Source: Lentisalinibacter sp035655155 (GTDB taxonomy: Bacteria; Pseudomonadota; Gammaproteobacteria; Steroidobacterales; Woeseiaceae). From it: a DNA stretch of 25,065 nucleotides. Of the stretch, positions 6,354 through 15,348 are shown piece by piece (position 1 is the first letter of the stretch; each line of letters opens with the position of its first letter). Where the stretch lies: assembly GCA_035655155.1 (NCBI GenBank), contig DASRVH010000076.1, positions 1-25,065 of the forward strand, read 5' to 3'. The notes beneath the pieces were generated by a model. The model ran no database searches. It was given only the letters and a program-made list of their open reading frames with translations, and was not told where the DNA came from. A program made the position numbers and the translations under genes.

Positions 6354-8375
6354 ATGCGTATCTCGCGAGTGACTGCGGCACTGCCCGCAGTCTTATTGTG
6401 TGCCGGCGCCCTCCCGGCGCAGGAAGCCGCTGAGGAGGCGATCGAGGAGATCGTGGTGACCGCAGCGCCGCTCGGCGACGTGCTGCAGCCCACCAGCGTC
6501 TTCAAGGGCGCCGAACTGCTCACCGACCGTGCGCCTACCCTGGGCGAGACCCTGGCCGCGCAGCCCGGGGTGAGTTCCAGCTACTTTGGGCCGGCATCGT
6601 CCCGACCCATCATCCGCGGCCTCGGCGGCTCCCAGGTCATCATGCTCTCCGACGGCATCTCGTCGCTGGATGCGGCGGACGTCAGTGCCGACCATGCCGT
6701 GAGCATCGAGCCGCTGCTGGCGGAGGCCATCGAGATCATCCGCGGCCCGACGACGCTGCTGTACGGCAATTCCGCGGCCGGCGGCGTCGTGAACGTGATC
6801 GACAACCGCATCCCGCGGCGGCCTGCCGAGGAGCCGCTCTCCGGCGCCGTGGAGGCCCGCGCGGATACCGCCGCCGAGGAGCGGGCGCTGGTGGGGCGCC
6901 TGGACGGCGGCGTCGGCAGCTTCGCCTGGCACCTCGATGCCTACACGCGGGAGACCGAAGACGTCGAGATCGACGGCTTCGCCACCGCCGATCCGGACGA
7001 CCGGGAGCCCGACGAGGAATCCGGGATTCTGCCGAACAGCGACTCCGAATCCGACGGTTATTCCGCGGGCGCTTCCTGGGTGGGCGAGCGGGGTTTCCTC
7101 GGTTTTTCCTGGAGCGGCTCCGAGATGACCTACGGCCTGCCCGGCCACAGCCACGAGCACGAAGAGGAGCATGGCGAGGAAGAACACGGCGAGGAAGAGG
7201 GCGGTCCGTTCATCGACCTGGAGCAGTCCCGCTTCGACGTGCGCGGCGAGTATGCGCTCAACGGCGAGTACTTCGAGGCGGTGAAGTTCTCCTGGGGCAT
7301 CAACGACTACGAGCACGCCGAGGTGGAGCCCTCCGGGGAGATCGGCACCCTGTTCGAGAACGACGCCTGGCAGGCGAGGGTGGAGGCCATCCATGCGCCG
7401 ATCGCCGGCTGGCGAGGCGCGTTCGGCCTGCAGCTCGACGACCGGGATTTCTCCGCCGCCGGCGAGGAAGCGTTCCTCGCGCCGACGAAGACCGAGTCTC
7501 TCGGCCTGTTCCTGGTGGAGGAGCGCGACTACGACTGGGGTCACGCGCACCTGGGCGGTCGGGTGGAATTCCTGGAGCACGGCAATGAGTTCGCCGCCGA
7601 CTTCGACGACACCTCCGTGTCGCTGGCCGCCGGCGTCGATTTCGAACTCGCGCCGGACTACACGCTGATGCTGAACGTCTCGCGCACCGAACGGTTGCCG
7701 GCCGCCGAGGAGCTCTACGCCAACGGCCCCCATCTCGCGACGGGCCAGTTCGAACTCGGTCTCGCCGTGCTCGGCAGCGACCCGGACAAGGAGATCTCGC
7801 TGAACTACGACATCGGGCTCTCCGGCCGCGGGGAGCGGCTGCGATGGGACGTTCACGTCTTCTATAACCGGATCGGGGACTACATCTTCCAGAACCTGAG
7901 CGGCATGGAAGAAGACGGTCTGCCGGTGGCGGAATACGCCCAGGCCGACGCCGACTTCTACGGCGTCGAAGCCGAGGCGACGCTCTCGCTCGGCCGCCTC
8001 GGCGGCTTCGAGGCGGAACTCGGTCTGCTCGGCGACTTCGTCTATGCCGAGCTGGACGACGGCCGCTACCTGCCACGCATTCCGCCGATGCGCCTCGGCA
8101 CGGGGCTCACGCTGCGCAACGACGCGCTGACCACGTCACTGGACGTTCTCTGGCATGCGGAGCAGGACAATATCTCCTCGTTCCGCACCGACAGCTACAC
8201 CATGCTGAACCTGTCGGCGATTTATGCCATGACGCTGCAGGAGACCCGGCTCGATCTGTTCGTCCGCGGCACTAATCTGCTCGACGAGGCGGCGCGGCGC
8301 AGCACCTCCTTCCTGGCGCCCTATGCGCCGCTGCCGGGCCGCTCGTTCCACGCGGGCGCGCGTCTGCGCTTCTGA
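6354..8375 (+). CDS. TonB-dependent receptor, ZnuD-like (probable zinc uptake)
   Basis: This is a 673-residue outer-membrane receptor. It has a signal peptide (MRISRVTAALPAVLLCAGAL), a TonB-box-like EEIVVTA at 31-37, and a plug with RPIIRGLGG, VIMLSDGISSLD and IEIIRGPTTLLYGNSAAGGVVNVID, followed by a beta-barrel ending in a terminal Phe (ARLRF). A His/Glu-rich loop at about 260-282 (YGLPGHSHEHEEEHGEEE) resembles the metal-capturing loop of Neisseria ZnuD, hence the zinc prediction; copper or another divalent metal remains possible. ATG 6354 is preceded by AGAGGA at 6341-6346. The upstream CxxC protein strengthens a metal role. I saw no obvious Zur box. The family is certain, the substrate inferred. 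Confidence 0.9.
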   Translation: MRISRVTAALPAVLLCAGALPAQEAAEEAIEEIVVTAAPLGDVLQPTSVFKGAELLTDRAPTLGETLAAQPGVSSSYFGPASSRPIIRGLGGSQVIMLSDGISSLDAADVSADHAVSIEPLLAEAIEIIRGPTTLLYGNSAAGGVVNVIDNRIPRRPAEEPLSGAVEARADTAAEERALVGRLDGGVGSFAWHLDAYTRETEDVEIDGFATADPDDREPDEESGILPNSDSESDGYSAGASWVGERGFLGFSWSGSEMTYGLPGHSHEHEEEHGEEEHGEEEGGPFIDLEQSRFDVRGEYALNGEYFEAVKFSWGINDYEHAEVEPSGEIGTLFENDAWQARVEAIHAPIAGWRGAFGLQLDDRDFSAAGEEAFLAPTKTESLGLFLVEERDYDWGHAHLGGRVEFLEHGNEFAADFDDTSVSLAAGVDFELAPDYTLMLNVSRTERLPAAEELYANGPHLATGQFELGLAVLGSDPDKEISLNYDIGLSGRGERLRWDVHVFYNRIGDYIFQNLSGMEEDGLPVAEYAQADADFYGVEAEATLSLGRLGGFEAELGLLGDFVYAELDDGRYLPRIPPMRLGTGLTLRNDALTTSLDVLWHAEQDNISSFRTDSYTMLNLSAIYAMTLQETRLDLFVRGTNLLDEAARRSTSFLAPYAPLPGRSFHAGARLRF

Positions 8376-8381
8376 CCGGCA

Positions 8382-8416
8382 GGAGGCCGCGCCGCGCCCG
8401 CAGTGGCGCGGCCTCC
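8382..8416. terminator. Hairpin after the receptor gene, no T run
   Basis: GGAGGCCGCGCC (8382-8393) pairs perfectly with GGCGCGGCCTCC (8405-8416) across an 11-base loop, six bases after the receptor stop codon. There is no T tract, so it may act as a 3' end stabiliser or a weak terminator. Confidence 0.45.
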
Positions 8417-8451
8417 CGCCGCCGGCGCCCTGCGCCGCATTGCGTATCGTG

Positions 8452-8457
8452 TATATT
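8452..8457 (+). promoter_or_regulatory. Possible -10 box for the acyltransferase gene
   Basis: TATATT at 8452-8457 matches five of six bases of the -10 consensus and lies about 30 bases before the acyltransferase ATG, in the gap after the receptor hairpin. No recognisable -35 lies 16-18 bases upstream, so the call is weak. Confidence 0.3.
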
Positions 8458-8482
8458 GCCGGTCAGGGCAAGGAGACACTTT

Positions 8483-10050
8483 ATGCAGCAACTGACCGGC
8501 CTCGACGCCACGTTCCTCTATCTCGAAACGGCTGCCACGCCCATGCACGTGGGCAGTCTCTGCATCTACGACCAGTCGACGGCGGCCGGCGGCCACGTGA
8601 CGTTCAAGCAGATCATCCGCTTCTTCGAGGAGCGCCTGCACAAGGCGAAGACGTTCCGGCGCCGGCTGGCGAGCGTGCCTCTCGGCCTGGGCCGGCCCTA
8701 CTGGATCGAGGACCCGGAGTTCGACCTGGAATTCCACCTGCGCCACATCGCCTTGCCGAAGCCGGGCGACTGGCGCCAGCTGTGCATCCTGACCGCGCGG
8801 CTGCTCGCCCGCCCGCTGGATCTGAACCGCCCCCTGTGGGAGGCGTGGGTGATCGAAGGACTGGACAACGTCGACGGCATCCCGCCGGGCAGTTTCGGCC
8901 TGGTGACAAAGATCCACCACTCGGCCATCGACGGCATCTCCGGCGCCGAGATCGCCGCGGCCATCCACAGCCTGACCCCCCACGATCAGCCGGAGCCGCC
9001 GCCGCGGCCCTGGACGGCGGAGCGCGAGCCCACCGACGTGGAGCTGCTGGCCCGCAGCGCCGCGGGCATGGCGGCCACCCCGATCAAGGTCGGCAAGCTC
9101 GTGCGCCACGTCGCTCCCACGCTGCCGAAGCTGGCCAGCGGCCTGGTGCGGCGCGACATCAGCCTGCCCCGGTCGGTGCCGCGCACCCGTTTCAACGCCA
9201 ATGTCTCGGCCCATCGGGTCTTCGACGCACGCACCTTCGCGCTGGACGAGATCCGCGGCATCAAGGGCTTCGTGGAAGGCGCCACGGTGAACGACGTGAT
9301 CGTCAGCGTCTGCGGCGGCGCGCTGCGCAAATACCTCGAGGCGAAGGACGAGCTGCCCGACGAGTCGCTCATTGCAATGGCGCCGATGAGCGTGCGTTCG
9401 GACCGGCAGCGCGGCGCGGAGGGCAACCAGGTCAGCGCCATGCGCCTGCCGGTGGGCAGCGACATCGAGGATCCGCTGGAGCGGCTGCGGGCGGTGCACG
9501 CGGCGAGCGACGAGGCCAAGCGGTTCACGCGCACGGCGGGTCCGGAACTCAGTATGGAACTCGCGGAGTTCCTGCCCACGACCACTTCAGGGCTCGCGGC
9601 CAGGGCCTATGGCCGCTGGCACATGGCCGAGCGCCTGCCGCCGGTGTTCAATACCGTCATCACGAACGTGCCGATCAGCAATCATCCGCTGTACTCCATG
9701 GGCACGAAAATGGTCGCCTATTACGGTCTCGGACCGGTGGTCCACGGCGTGGGATTGTTCCAGCCGGTCATCGGCTACGACGGCAAGATCACCGTGAGCG
9801 CCATCTCCTGCCGGGAGATGATGCCGGATCCGGCCTTCTACTGTGAGTGTCTGCAGGCCTCCTTCGATGAGCTGAAAGCGCTGACTATTGGTAAGCGCGC
9901 GAGGGCCGTGGTGAGCGCTGGCGGGGCGGCGGCACCGAAGCCCGCCGCCAGGAAGCCTGCCCGGAAAAAGCCCGCCGCGAAGAAGAGCGCCAGTAAGAAG
10001 AGCAAGCGGAAGAAGACGGCGGCGACGACGTCGTCTAAGCCGCAGGCCGA

Positions 10051-10054
<4 letters not shown>
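8483..10054 (+). CDS. Wax ester synthase/diacylglycerol acyltransferase (WS/DGAT) with Lys-rich tail
   Basis: This 523-residue enzyme transfers fatty acyl groups from acyl-CoA to fatty alcohols or diacylglycerol, making storage wax esters or triacylglycerol at the membrane or lipid droplet. The HHxxxDG active site is HHSAIDG at 145-151. Other family blocks are MQQLTGLDATFLYLE at the N-terminus, RPLDLNRPLWEAWVIEG, VNDVIVSVCGGALRKYL, VITNVPIS and GYDGKITVS. The start is ATG 8483, seven bases after AGGAG (8471-8475). The family normally ends near residue 475; here about 40 more residues follow, built from Lys, Ala, Pro and Ser (KPAARKPARKKPAAKKSASK), like histone-H1 or AlgP tails. The gene converges with the amidase gene and their stop codons overlap. 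Confidence 0.93.
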
Positions 10055-11661
<1,607 letters not shown>

Positions 11662-11730
11662 GGCGGGCGCCCCTGGTGCGGTAAGGCCGCCTATTGTACG
11701 GGTTCCGCCGCGACAGGGATGGCGTCAGGA

Positions 11731-11782
11731 TCGGCAGCCAGGACCGGCAGAGGACCGGCGGAAAAGACCGGCAGCCAGGGCC
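11731..11782. repeat. Short degenerate GACCGGCAG-type repeats
   Basis: CGGCAGCCAGG occurs twice (near 11732 and 11769), with two further GACCGGC units between (GGACCGGCAG, GGACCGGCGG), giving four imperfect copies in about 50 bases between flgN and the amidase gene. They may be a remnant of slippage in GC-rich DNA. I see no coding sense. Confidence 0.4.
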
Positions 11783-11784
11783 GT

Positions 11785-12276
11785 TCAGGCGCTGCCGAAT
11801 GCGCGGCCGCCGGCGCGGCCGCTGCTGCCGTCGGCGCCGTAGACCGGCGCCGTGCCCTCCGGCGCCCCGCGCAGCACGTCGAGCGCGCGCCCGATCTGCC
11901 GGCGGCGCAGATGGACGATCGCCCCGTTGGCCGCATTCGCGTCCCGGCACCGTTCGGCGACCTTGCCGAGTTCCCGCCACAGCTCCCGCAGCGGATGAGC
12001 GGGCAGGCAGTCTGCGAGCAGCGCCTCGATGCCGCCCTGATCCGCGGGATAGCCATGGTCGGCGAGCAGGCGGCGGCGCTGCTCGTCCAGTCCGTCGAGC
12101 CGGGACAGAAGTTCCTGCTTGCCGGCGCCAGCCTCGTGCAACGCCGCGGCGTCGCGCTCCTCGAGCGCGGCGCGCTCGGCCGCCAGCGCCGCTTCCAGCC
12201 GCTGTGCGCTTCGCAGCGCCTCACGGATCACGGTTTCGAGCGCACCCGCGCAGGCTGTGGCGTCCCGCTGGCTCAT
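11785..12276 (-). CDS. flgN: Flagellar export chaperone FlgN
   Basis: This 163-residue, mostly helical and charged protein is the cytoplasmic chaperone that protects FlgK and FlgL and brings them to the flagellar export gate. The N-terminal three-quarters reads as long amphipathic helices (LETVIREALRSAQRLEAALA, LEERDAAALHEAGAGKQELL), and the last 20 residues are Gly/Ala-rich. Sequence conservation in this family is low, so the call rests strongly on position: it overlaps the end of flgM by four bases (ATGA), the usual flgMN arrangement. Transcription is probably from the sigma-28 promoter upstream of flgM, which would make chaperone and substrates part of the same late class. Confidence 0.88.
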   Translation of the reverse strand: MSQRDATACAGALETVIREALRSAQRLEAALAAERAALEERDAAALHEAGAGKQELLSRLDGLDEQRRRLLADHGYPADQGGIEALLADCLPAHPLRELWRELGKVAERCRDANAANGAIVHLRRRQIGRALDVLRGAPEGTAPVYGADGSSGRAGGRAFGSA

Positions 12277-12593
12277 GAGTCGCTGCCGAGGCTCCTTTCG
12301 AACATCATCAGACGCGCGGCGATCTTCTCTGCATCGATCTCGTAATCGCCGTTCGCGATGGACTCCATGATGGCATCCAGACGCTCGTTCTGCATTTCCA
12401 GGCTCTCCAGCATCGTGCTCATGCGCTCCATCATCTGGGCGCTGCTGGTGAGCTGCACGGTCTCCCCGCCCGGTACCGGCGCTTCCTTCGCCTGACCGGT
12501 GCGCTGCGCCGCCCCGGCGGTCGGACGGCTGCCGCCGACCCCGTTCGGGCCGAGCGGCTGCCCCTGATTCGTTCCATCAATCTTATTGGACAT
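12273..12593 (-). CDS. flgM: Anti-sigma-28 factor FlgM
   Basis: This 106-residue protein binds and silences FliA (sigma-28) until the hook is complete, when it is exported through the hollow axis. The N-terminus is polar and disordered (MSNKIDGTNQGQP, GPNGVGGSRPTAG), as needed for export. The C-terminal half carries the sigma-binding pattern VQLTSSAQMMERMSTML and IANGDYEIDAEKIAARLMMF. GAGG lies nine bases before the ATG. It is followed directly by flgN with an ATGA overlap. A sigma-28 promoter about 38 bases upstream makes it autoregulated through FliA. Confidence 0.95.
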   Translation of the reverse strand: MSNKIDGTNQGQPLGPNGVGGSRPTAGAAQRTGQAKEAPVPGGETVQLTSSAQMMERMSTMLESLEMQNERLDAIMESIANGDYEIDAEKIAARLMMFERSLGSDS

Positions 12594-12605
12594 AACTGGC
12601 TACCT

Positions 12606-12619
12606 CAGACATGAGTCTG
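12606..12619 (-). other. Small hairpin in the flgM leader
   Basis: CAGAC-N4-GTCTG forms a five-bp stem-loop inside the predicted flgM leader, immediately before the GAGG ribosome-binding site, so it could modulate translation. Short enough to be chance. Confidence 0.35.
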
Positions 12620-12630
12620 TGTTATCCCGT

Positions 12631-12657
12631 GTATCGGCGATTCCGCGCGAAACTTTA
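12631..12657 (-). promoter_or_regulatory. Sigma-28 (FliA) promoter for flgMN
   Basis: On the minus strand the sequence reads TAAAGTTT-N11-GCCGATAC, matching the FliA consensus TAAAGTTT-N11-GCCGATAA at 15 of 16 positions with exact spacing. Transcription should begin near 12624, about 30 bases before flgM, in the gap after flgA. Confidence 0.9.
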
Positions 12658-12694
12658 GTGTCGGGTGACAATTTCTTTACCAGGCCGTATATGG

Positions 12695-13435
12695 TCAATT
12701 CATCCTAATTTCAACGACTTCGGGGGACCGTACGATCCCCTCGACGACCCGCCTGGAAGAGACGTTCTCCACCCGGATCCGCTGGTCCAGGGCGCCGTCC
12801 GACAGCGCCCGTCCCGCCATGCGGATCTCCATGCCGCCGTTGTCCACTACCAGGGTCACCTTCTGGCCTCGCCGGACGATCTGCTCGGCGTCCACCATGT
12901 TGTGAGTGAGCGGCGTGCCGGCGAGCACGGGCCGTTTCAGCCGTCGTCCCGGCAACTGGCGCAGGCTGCCCGCATAGGTCTTCAGGTGACTGGACAGATC
13001 GCGCCTCTCCGTGTGCACGTCTCCGGCGGCCAGCACATGGCCGCGGGGCAGCGAGCGAGAGACCACCAGCACGTCGGCGTAGCGGGCGATGCGCACCGGC
13101 ACGAAGAGCTTCCAGGGCTTCGTGCCCTCGCAGCGCACGCCCACCACCAGGCGGTTGCCGTTGCCCATCCCGTTCGGCAGGAAGCCGGACAGCGGCACGT
13201 CGCAGCGGTTCATCCGCAGACGGGTGTCGAGCTCGCCCGCCTCCACGCGGACGTCGTCGCCGTCCGCGCCCAGCTGGCTGGCCGCGTACCGGGACGCAGT
13301 CTCGCGGATGGACTCGACCGGCTGCCAGTCCGCCGCCGCGGCCCCGCCGGCGAACAGGACGAGCGCGAGCGCAGCCAGCGCGGACCGTCCGCGCCGGATT
13401 TCAGTCGCTGCCGTCAATGTCCCGTCACTCTGCAT
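12695..13435 (-). CDS. flgA: P-ring assembly chaperone FlgA
   Basis: This is a 246-residue periplasmic protein needed to polymerise FlgI into the P-ring. It has a Sec signal (RSALAALALVLFAGGAAAADW) and a C-terminal SAF-type region (SRSLPRGHVLAAGDV, RLKRPVLAGTPLTHNMV, IVRRGQKVTLVVDNGGMEIR). I start it at ATG 13435 because the signal peptide follows directly; the frame is open to 13720 but that part is low-complexity and would lie upstream of the predicted sigma-54 start near 13567. It is divergent from flgB, and flgM-flgN follow on the same strand after 101 bases, so read-through to an flgAMN operon is possible. Confidence 0.94.
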   Translation of the reverse strand: MQSDGTLTAATEIRRGRSALAALALVLFAGGAAAADWQPVESIRETASRYAASQLGADGDDVRVEAGELDTRLRMNRCDVPLSGFLPNGMGNGNRLVVGVRCEGTKPWKLFVPVRIARYADVLVVSRSLPRGHVLAAGDVHTERRDLSSHLKTYAGSLRQLPGRRLKRPVLAGTPLTHNMVDAEQIVRRGQKVTLVVDNGGMEIRMAGRALSDGALDQRIRVENVSSRRVVEGIVRSPEVVEIRMN

Positions 13436-13566
13436 AACCACTCTGCACAAGCAATTCCTCGTCCGGAAGCGGGCTCGGAGCCCCGGCGATACGCGGTGTG
13501 CGGCGTATCCGGGGTTCGCCCTGCGGCCGCTGCCGCCCGGCCGCGTTTCCGGCCGCCCTTCTCGGT
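13436..13566 (-). other. Structured 5' leader of flgA
   Basis: This lies between the predicted transcription start and the ATG. Two strong hairpins are visible. In the first, CCCCG and GATACGC (13481-13494) pair with GCGTATC and CGGGG (13503-13514) across an eight-base loop with a two-base bulge; three more pairs, one of them G-U, extend it to 13478-13517. In the second, GCGGCCG (13523-13529) pairs with CGGCCGC (13538-13544). Neither has a T run in the direction of flgA. The stretch holds no credible gene. Confidence 0.5.
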
Positions 13567-13577
13567 GCAAGAGTCGA

Positions 13578-13593
13578 TGCAAGAGCTGTGCCA
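13578..13593 (-). promoter_or_regulatory. Sigma-54 (RpoN) promoter for flgA
   Basis: On the minus strand it reads TGGCACA-N4-TTGCA, with the invariant GG (-24) and GC (-12) correctly spaced, matching the consensus TGGCACG-N4-TTGCW except at one tolerated base. The predicted start is near 13567. CTCTTGCA recurs 12 bases downstream without its own -24 element. Confidence 0.82.
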
Positions 13594-13745
13594 GTGATTC
13601 CGCGGGACGCCCGGCGGCGCGGCCGCGCGTGGAGCGTCCGCCGTGCCGCGTCCGACTGCAGTCCTTTGCCGCCGGCAGCGGCAGAGCTTTGCCGCCCCGG
13701 CGATCGTGCGGGAACGACATCCATGAATATCAGCCACTTGCAGAG
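13594..13745. promoter_or_regulatory. Region between divergent sigma-54 promoters; candidate enhancer
   Basis: About 150 bases lie between the flgA and flgB -24 elements, the distance where sigma-54 activators of the FleQ/FleR/FlrC type normally bind. Visible symmetry: CTTTGCCGCC occurs twice (13664-13673 and 13687-13696, 23 bases apart), GCCGC-N5-GCGGC lies at 13668-13682, and a perfect palindrome GCGCGGCCGCGC lies at 13617-13628. Which, if any, is a binding site cannot be told from the sequence. No gene is supported here. Confidence 0.4.
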
Positions 13746-13762
13746 TTGGCACGGCATTTGCT
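13746..13762 (+). promoter_or_regulatory. Sigma-54 (RpoN) promoter for the flgB operon
   Basis: The sequence reads T-TGGCACG-N4-TTGCT, a full match to the RpoN consensus including both -24 GG and -12 GC. Transcription should start near 13773, giving a leader of about 38 bases before the flgB ATG at 13811. This also rules out the upstream in-frame GTG at 13763 as the start. Confidence 0.93.
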
Positions 13763-13810
13763 GTGAATCCGGCGGAAGCGGGCGAAGTGCCTGCGAACCA
13801 GAGAGACACG

Positions 13811-14197
13811 ATGAAGATCGACCCTTTCGGACAACACGCACTCGCACTGAAGCTGCGCTCCATGCGCACCGAGGTGCTGGCGACCAACATCGCCAATGCG
13901 GACACGCCCAATTACAAGGCGCGTGATCTGGATTTCGGTGCGGCGCTGGAGCGCGCGCAGTCCGGCCGGGTTGCCATGGCGAAGACCCATGCCGGCCATC
14001 TGGATACGAGCAACGGACCGGCCGGGGCTGAGCTGAAGTACCGGCTGCCGCACCAGCCGTCCCAGGACGGCAACACGGTGCAGCCCGATGTGGAGCAGGC
14101 GCAGTTCGCGGAGAACGTGCTGCGTTACCGCGCCAGCCTCATGTTCCTGGACGGCAAGGTCCGCACGCTGAAGCTCGCGATCAAGGGGAGTGAGTGA
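13811..14197 (+). CDS. flgB: Flagellar proximal rod protein FlgB
   Basis: This 128-residue protein is a first subunit of the periplasmic rod, exported by the flagellar type III apparatus without a cleaved signal. It has the rod/hook N-terminal motif TNIANADTPNYKARD at 25-39 and the C-terminal coiled-coil half ending LMFLDGKVRTLKLAIKG; length is normal. ATG 13811 has a GAGAG element five to ten bases upstream. First gene of the operon behind the sigma-54 promoter, and its stop overlaps the flgC start by one base (TGATG). Confidence 0.97.
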   Translation: MKIDPFGQHALALKLRSMRTEVLATNIANADTPNYKARDLDFGAALERAQSGRVAMAKTHAGHLDTSNGPAGAELKYRLPHQPSQDGNTVQPDVEQAQFAENVLRYRASLMFLDGKVRTLKLAIKGSE

Positions 14198-14616
14198 TGT
14201 CGATGTTCCGGATATTCGATACCGCGGGTAGCGCGATGAACGCGCAGTCCCTGCGTCTGAATACCACGGCCAGCAATCTGGCCAACGCGGAGAGCGTCAG
14301 CGGCGATCCGAACAAGGTCTATCGCGCCCGCCATCCGGTGTTCGCCACCGCCATGCAGGAGGCGGCAGGCGCCGGCGAGAGCCATGCCGCCGGCGTGCAG
14401 GTGCTCGGCATCGTCGAGAGCCAGGCACCGCTCACCGTGCAGCACCGGCCTGAGCATCCGGAGGCCGACGACAACGGCAACGTCTATCTCAGCAACGTCA
14501 ACGCGGTGGAGGAGATGGTCAACATGATGTCGGCCTCGCGCTCCTACCAGAACAACATCGAGATCCTGAAGACCACGCGCGACCTGATGCTGCAGACCCT
14601 GCAGCTCGGCCGCTAG
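14197..14616 (+). CDS. flgC: Flagellar proximal rod protein FlgC
   Basis: This 139-residue rod subunit sits on FlgB. The N-terminal motif is TTASNLANAESVSG, and the C-terminus has the family pattern NVNAVEEMVNMMSASRSYQNNIEILKT (shown here only as landmarks VEEMVNMM and RSYQNN). I choose ATG 14197, with AGGGGAG at 14184-14190, over the preceding GTG 14194. It is translationally coupled to flgB through the shared A of TGATG. A 49-base gap precedes flgD. Confidence 0.97.
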   Translation: MSMFRIFDTAGSAMNAQSLRLNTTASNLANAESVSGDPNKVYRARHPVFATAMQEAAGAGESHAAGVQVLGIVESQAPLTVQHRPEHPEADDNGNVYLSNVNAVEEMVNMMSASRSYQNNIEILKTTRDLMLQTLQLGR

Positions 14617-14665
14617 CGCGTGTAACCAGGGTCCGTAACAGAACCGGCAAGCCGGAGGAGAGCAC

Positions 14666-15346
14666 ATGAATTCCATCAACGGTTTCGAGGACCTGGGCAG
14701 CCTGGGGATAGCCACCCGGCGCGAGTCCCAGCCCACCACGGCAAAGGACGAGCTGGGCCAGGAGCAGTTCCTCGAGCTGATGATCGCCCAGTTCCGCAAC
14801 CAGGATCCCATGGAGCCGATGAGCAACGGCGAGTTCCTGAGCCAGCTGGCCCAGTTCGGCACGGTGTCCGGCATCGGCGACCTGCAGAACTCGTTCAGCG
14901 CGCTGTCCGAGTCCATCTACTCGGACCAGGCGCTGCAGGCCGCCGGGCTCGTGGGCCACCAGGTGCTGGCGCGCACTGATCAGGGCCATCTGGCGGAGGG
15001 CGGCACGCTGAACGGCGCCGTCAACCTGTCGGCCGGCGCCTCCGCCGTGACCGTGGAGATCACCGATCAGACCGGCCAGCTGGTGCGCCGCCTCGAGCTG
15101 GGCGGCCGCGGTTCCGGTCTGACCCAGTGGCAGTGGGACGGCATGAACGCCGAGGGCGAGCCGGTCGCGCCGGGCAATTACCGGGTCTCGACCATCGTCA
15201 GCCGGGGCAACCAGGTAGAGAACGCGCAGACGCTGGTCGGCGCCACCATCGAGAGCGTGACCCTGGGCCGTAACGGCCAGGGGCTGACGCTGAACATCGC
15301 GGGAGAGGGTTCGCTCAGGCTGAGCGAAGTCGACCGCATCCTCTGA
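14666..15346 (+). CDS. flgD: Hook-cap (hook assembly scaffold) protein FlgD
   Basis: This 226-residue protein caps the growing hook and is shed when FlgK arrives. The conserved FlgD N-terminal region is clear: EQFLELMIAQFRNQDPMEP, NGEFLSQLAQF and GIGDLQ. The C-terminal half holds the Ig-like/tudor fold with VRRLELGGRGSG and QWQWDGMNAEGEPVAPGNY. GGAGGAG lies seven to ten bases before the ATG. The last 40 bases of the gene contain an eight-bp perfect hairpin (15310-15328), and an 11-base direct repeat follows before flgE. Confidence 0.96.
   Translation: MNSINGFEDLGSLGIATRRESQPTTAKDELGQEQFLELMIAQFRNQDPMEPMSNGEFLSQLAQFGTVSGIGDLQNSFSALSESIYSDQALQAAGLVGHQVLARTDQGHLAEGGTLNGAVNLSAGASAVTVEITDQTGQLVRRLELGGRGSGLTQWQWDGMNAEGEPVAPGNYRVSTIVSRGNQVENAQTLVGATIESVTLGRNGQGLTLNIAGEGSLRLSEVDRIL
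15310..15328 (+). other. Hairpin inside the 3' end of flgD
   Basis: TTCGCTCA (15310-15317) pairs perfectly with TGAGCGAA (15321-15328) over a GGC loop within the codons for the last FlgD residues. There is no T run. It may set mRNA processing or stability between flgD and flgE, or be incidental to coding. Confidence 0.45.
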
Positions 15347-15348
15347 TC

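Noticed and set aside
11785..12276. A CRISPR or mobile-element explanation for the short repeats near flgN
   Set aside because: Repeats are about 10 bases, degenerate and contiguous, with no spacers, no inverted ends and no transposase; nothing similar is seen elsewhere in the window.
13436..13720. Longer N-terminus of FlgA or a separate small gene in the flgA-flgB gap
   Set aside because: Low-complexity Arg-rich translation, and it would cross the flgA sigma-54 promoter; the signal peptide starts at 13435.
13763..13810. In-frame GTG start upstream of flgB
   Set aside because: It lies before the predicted sigma-54 transcription start and adds residues absent from FlgB proteins.
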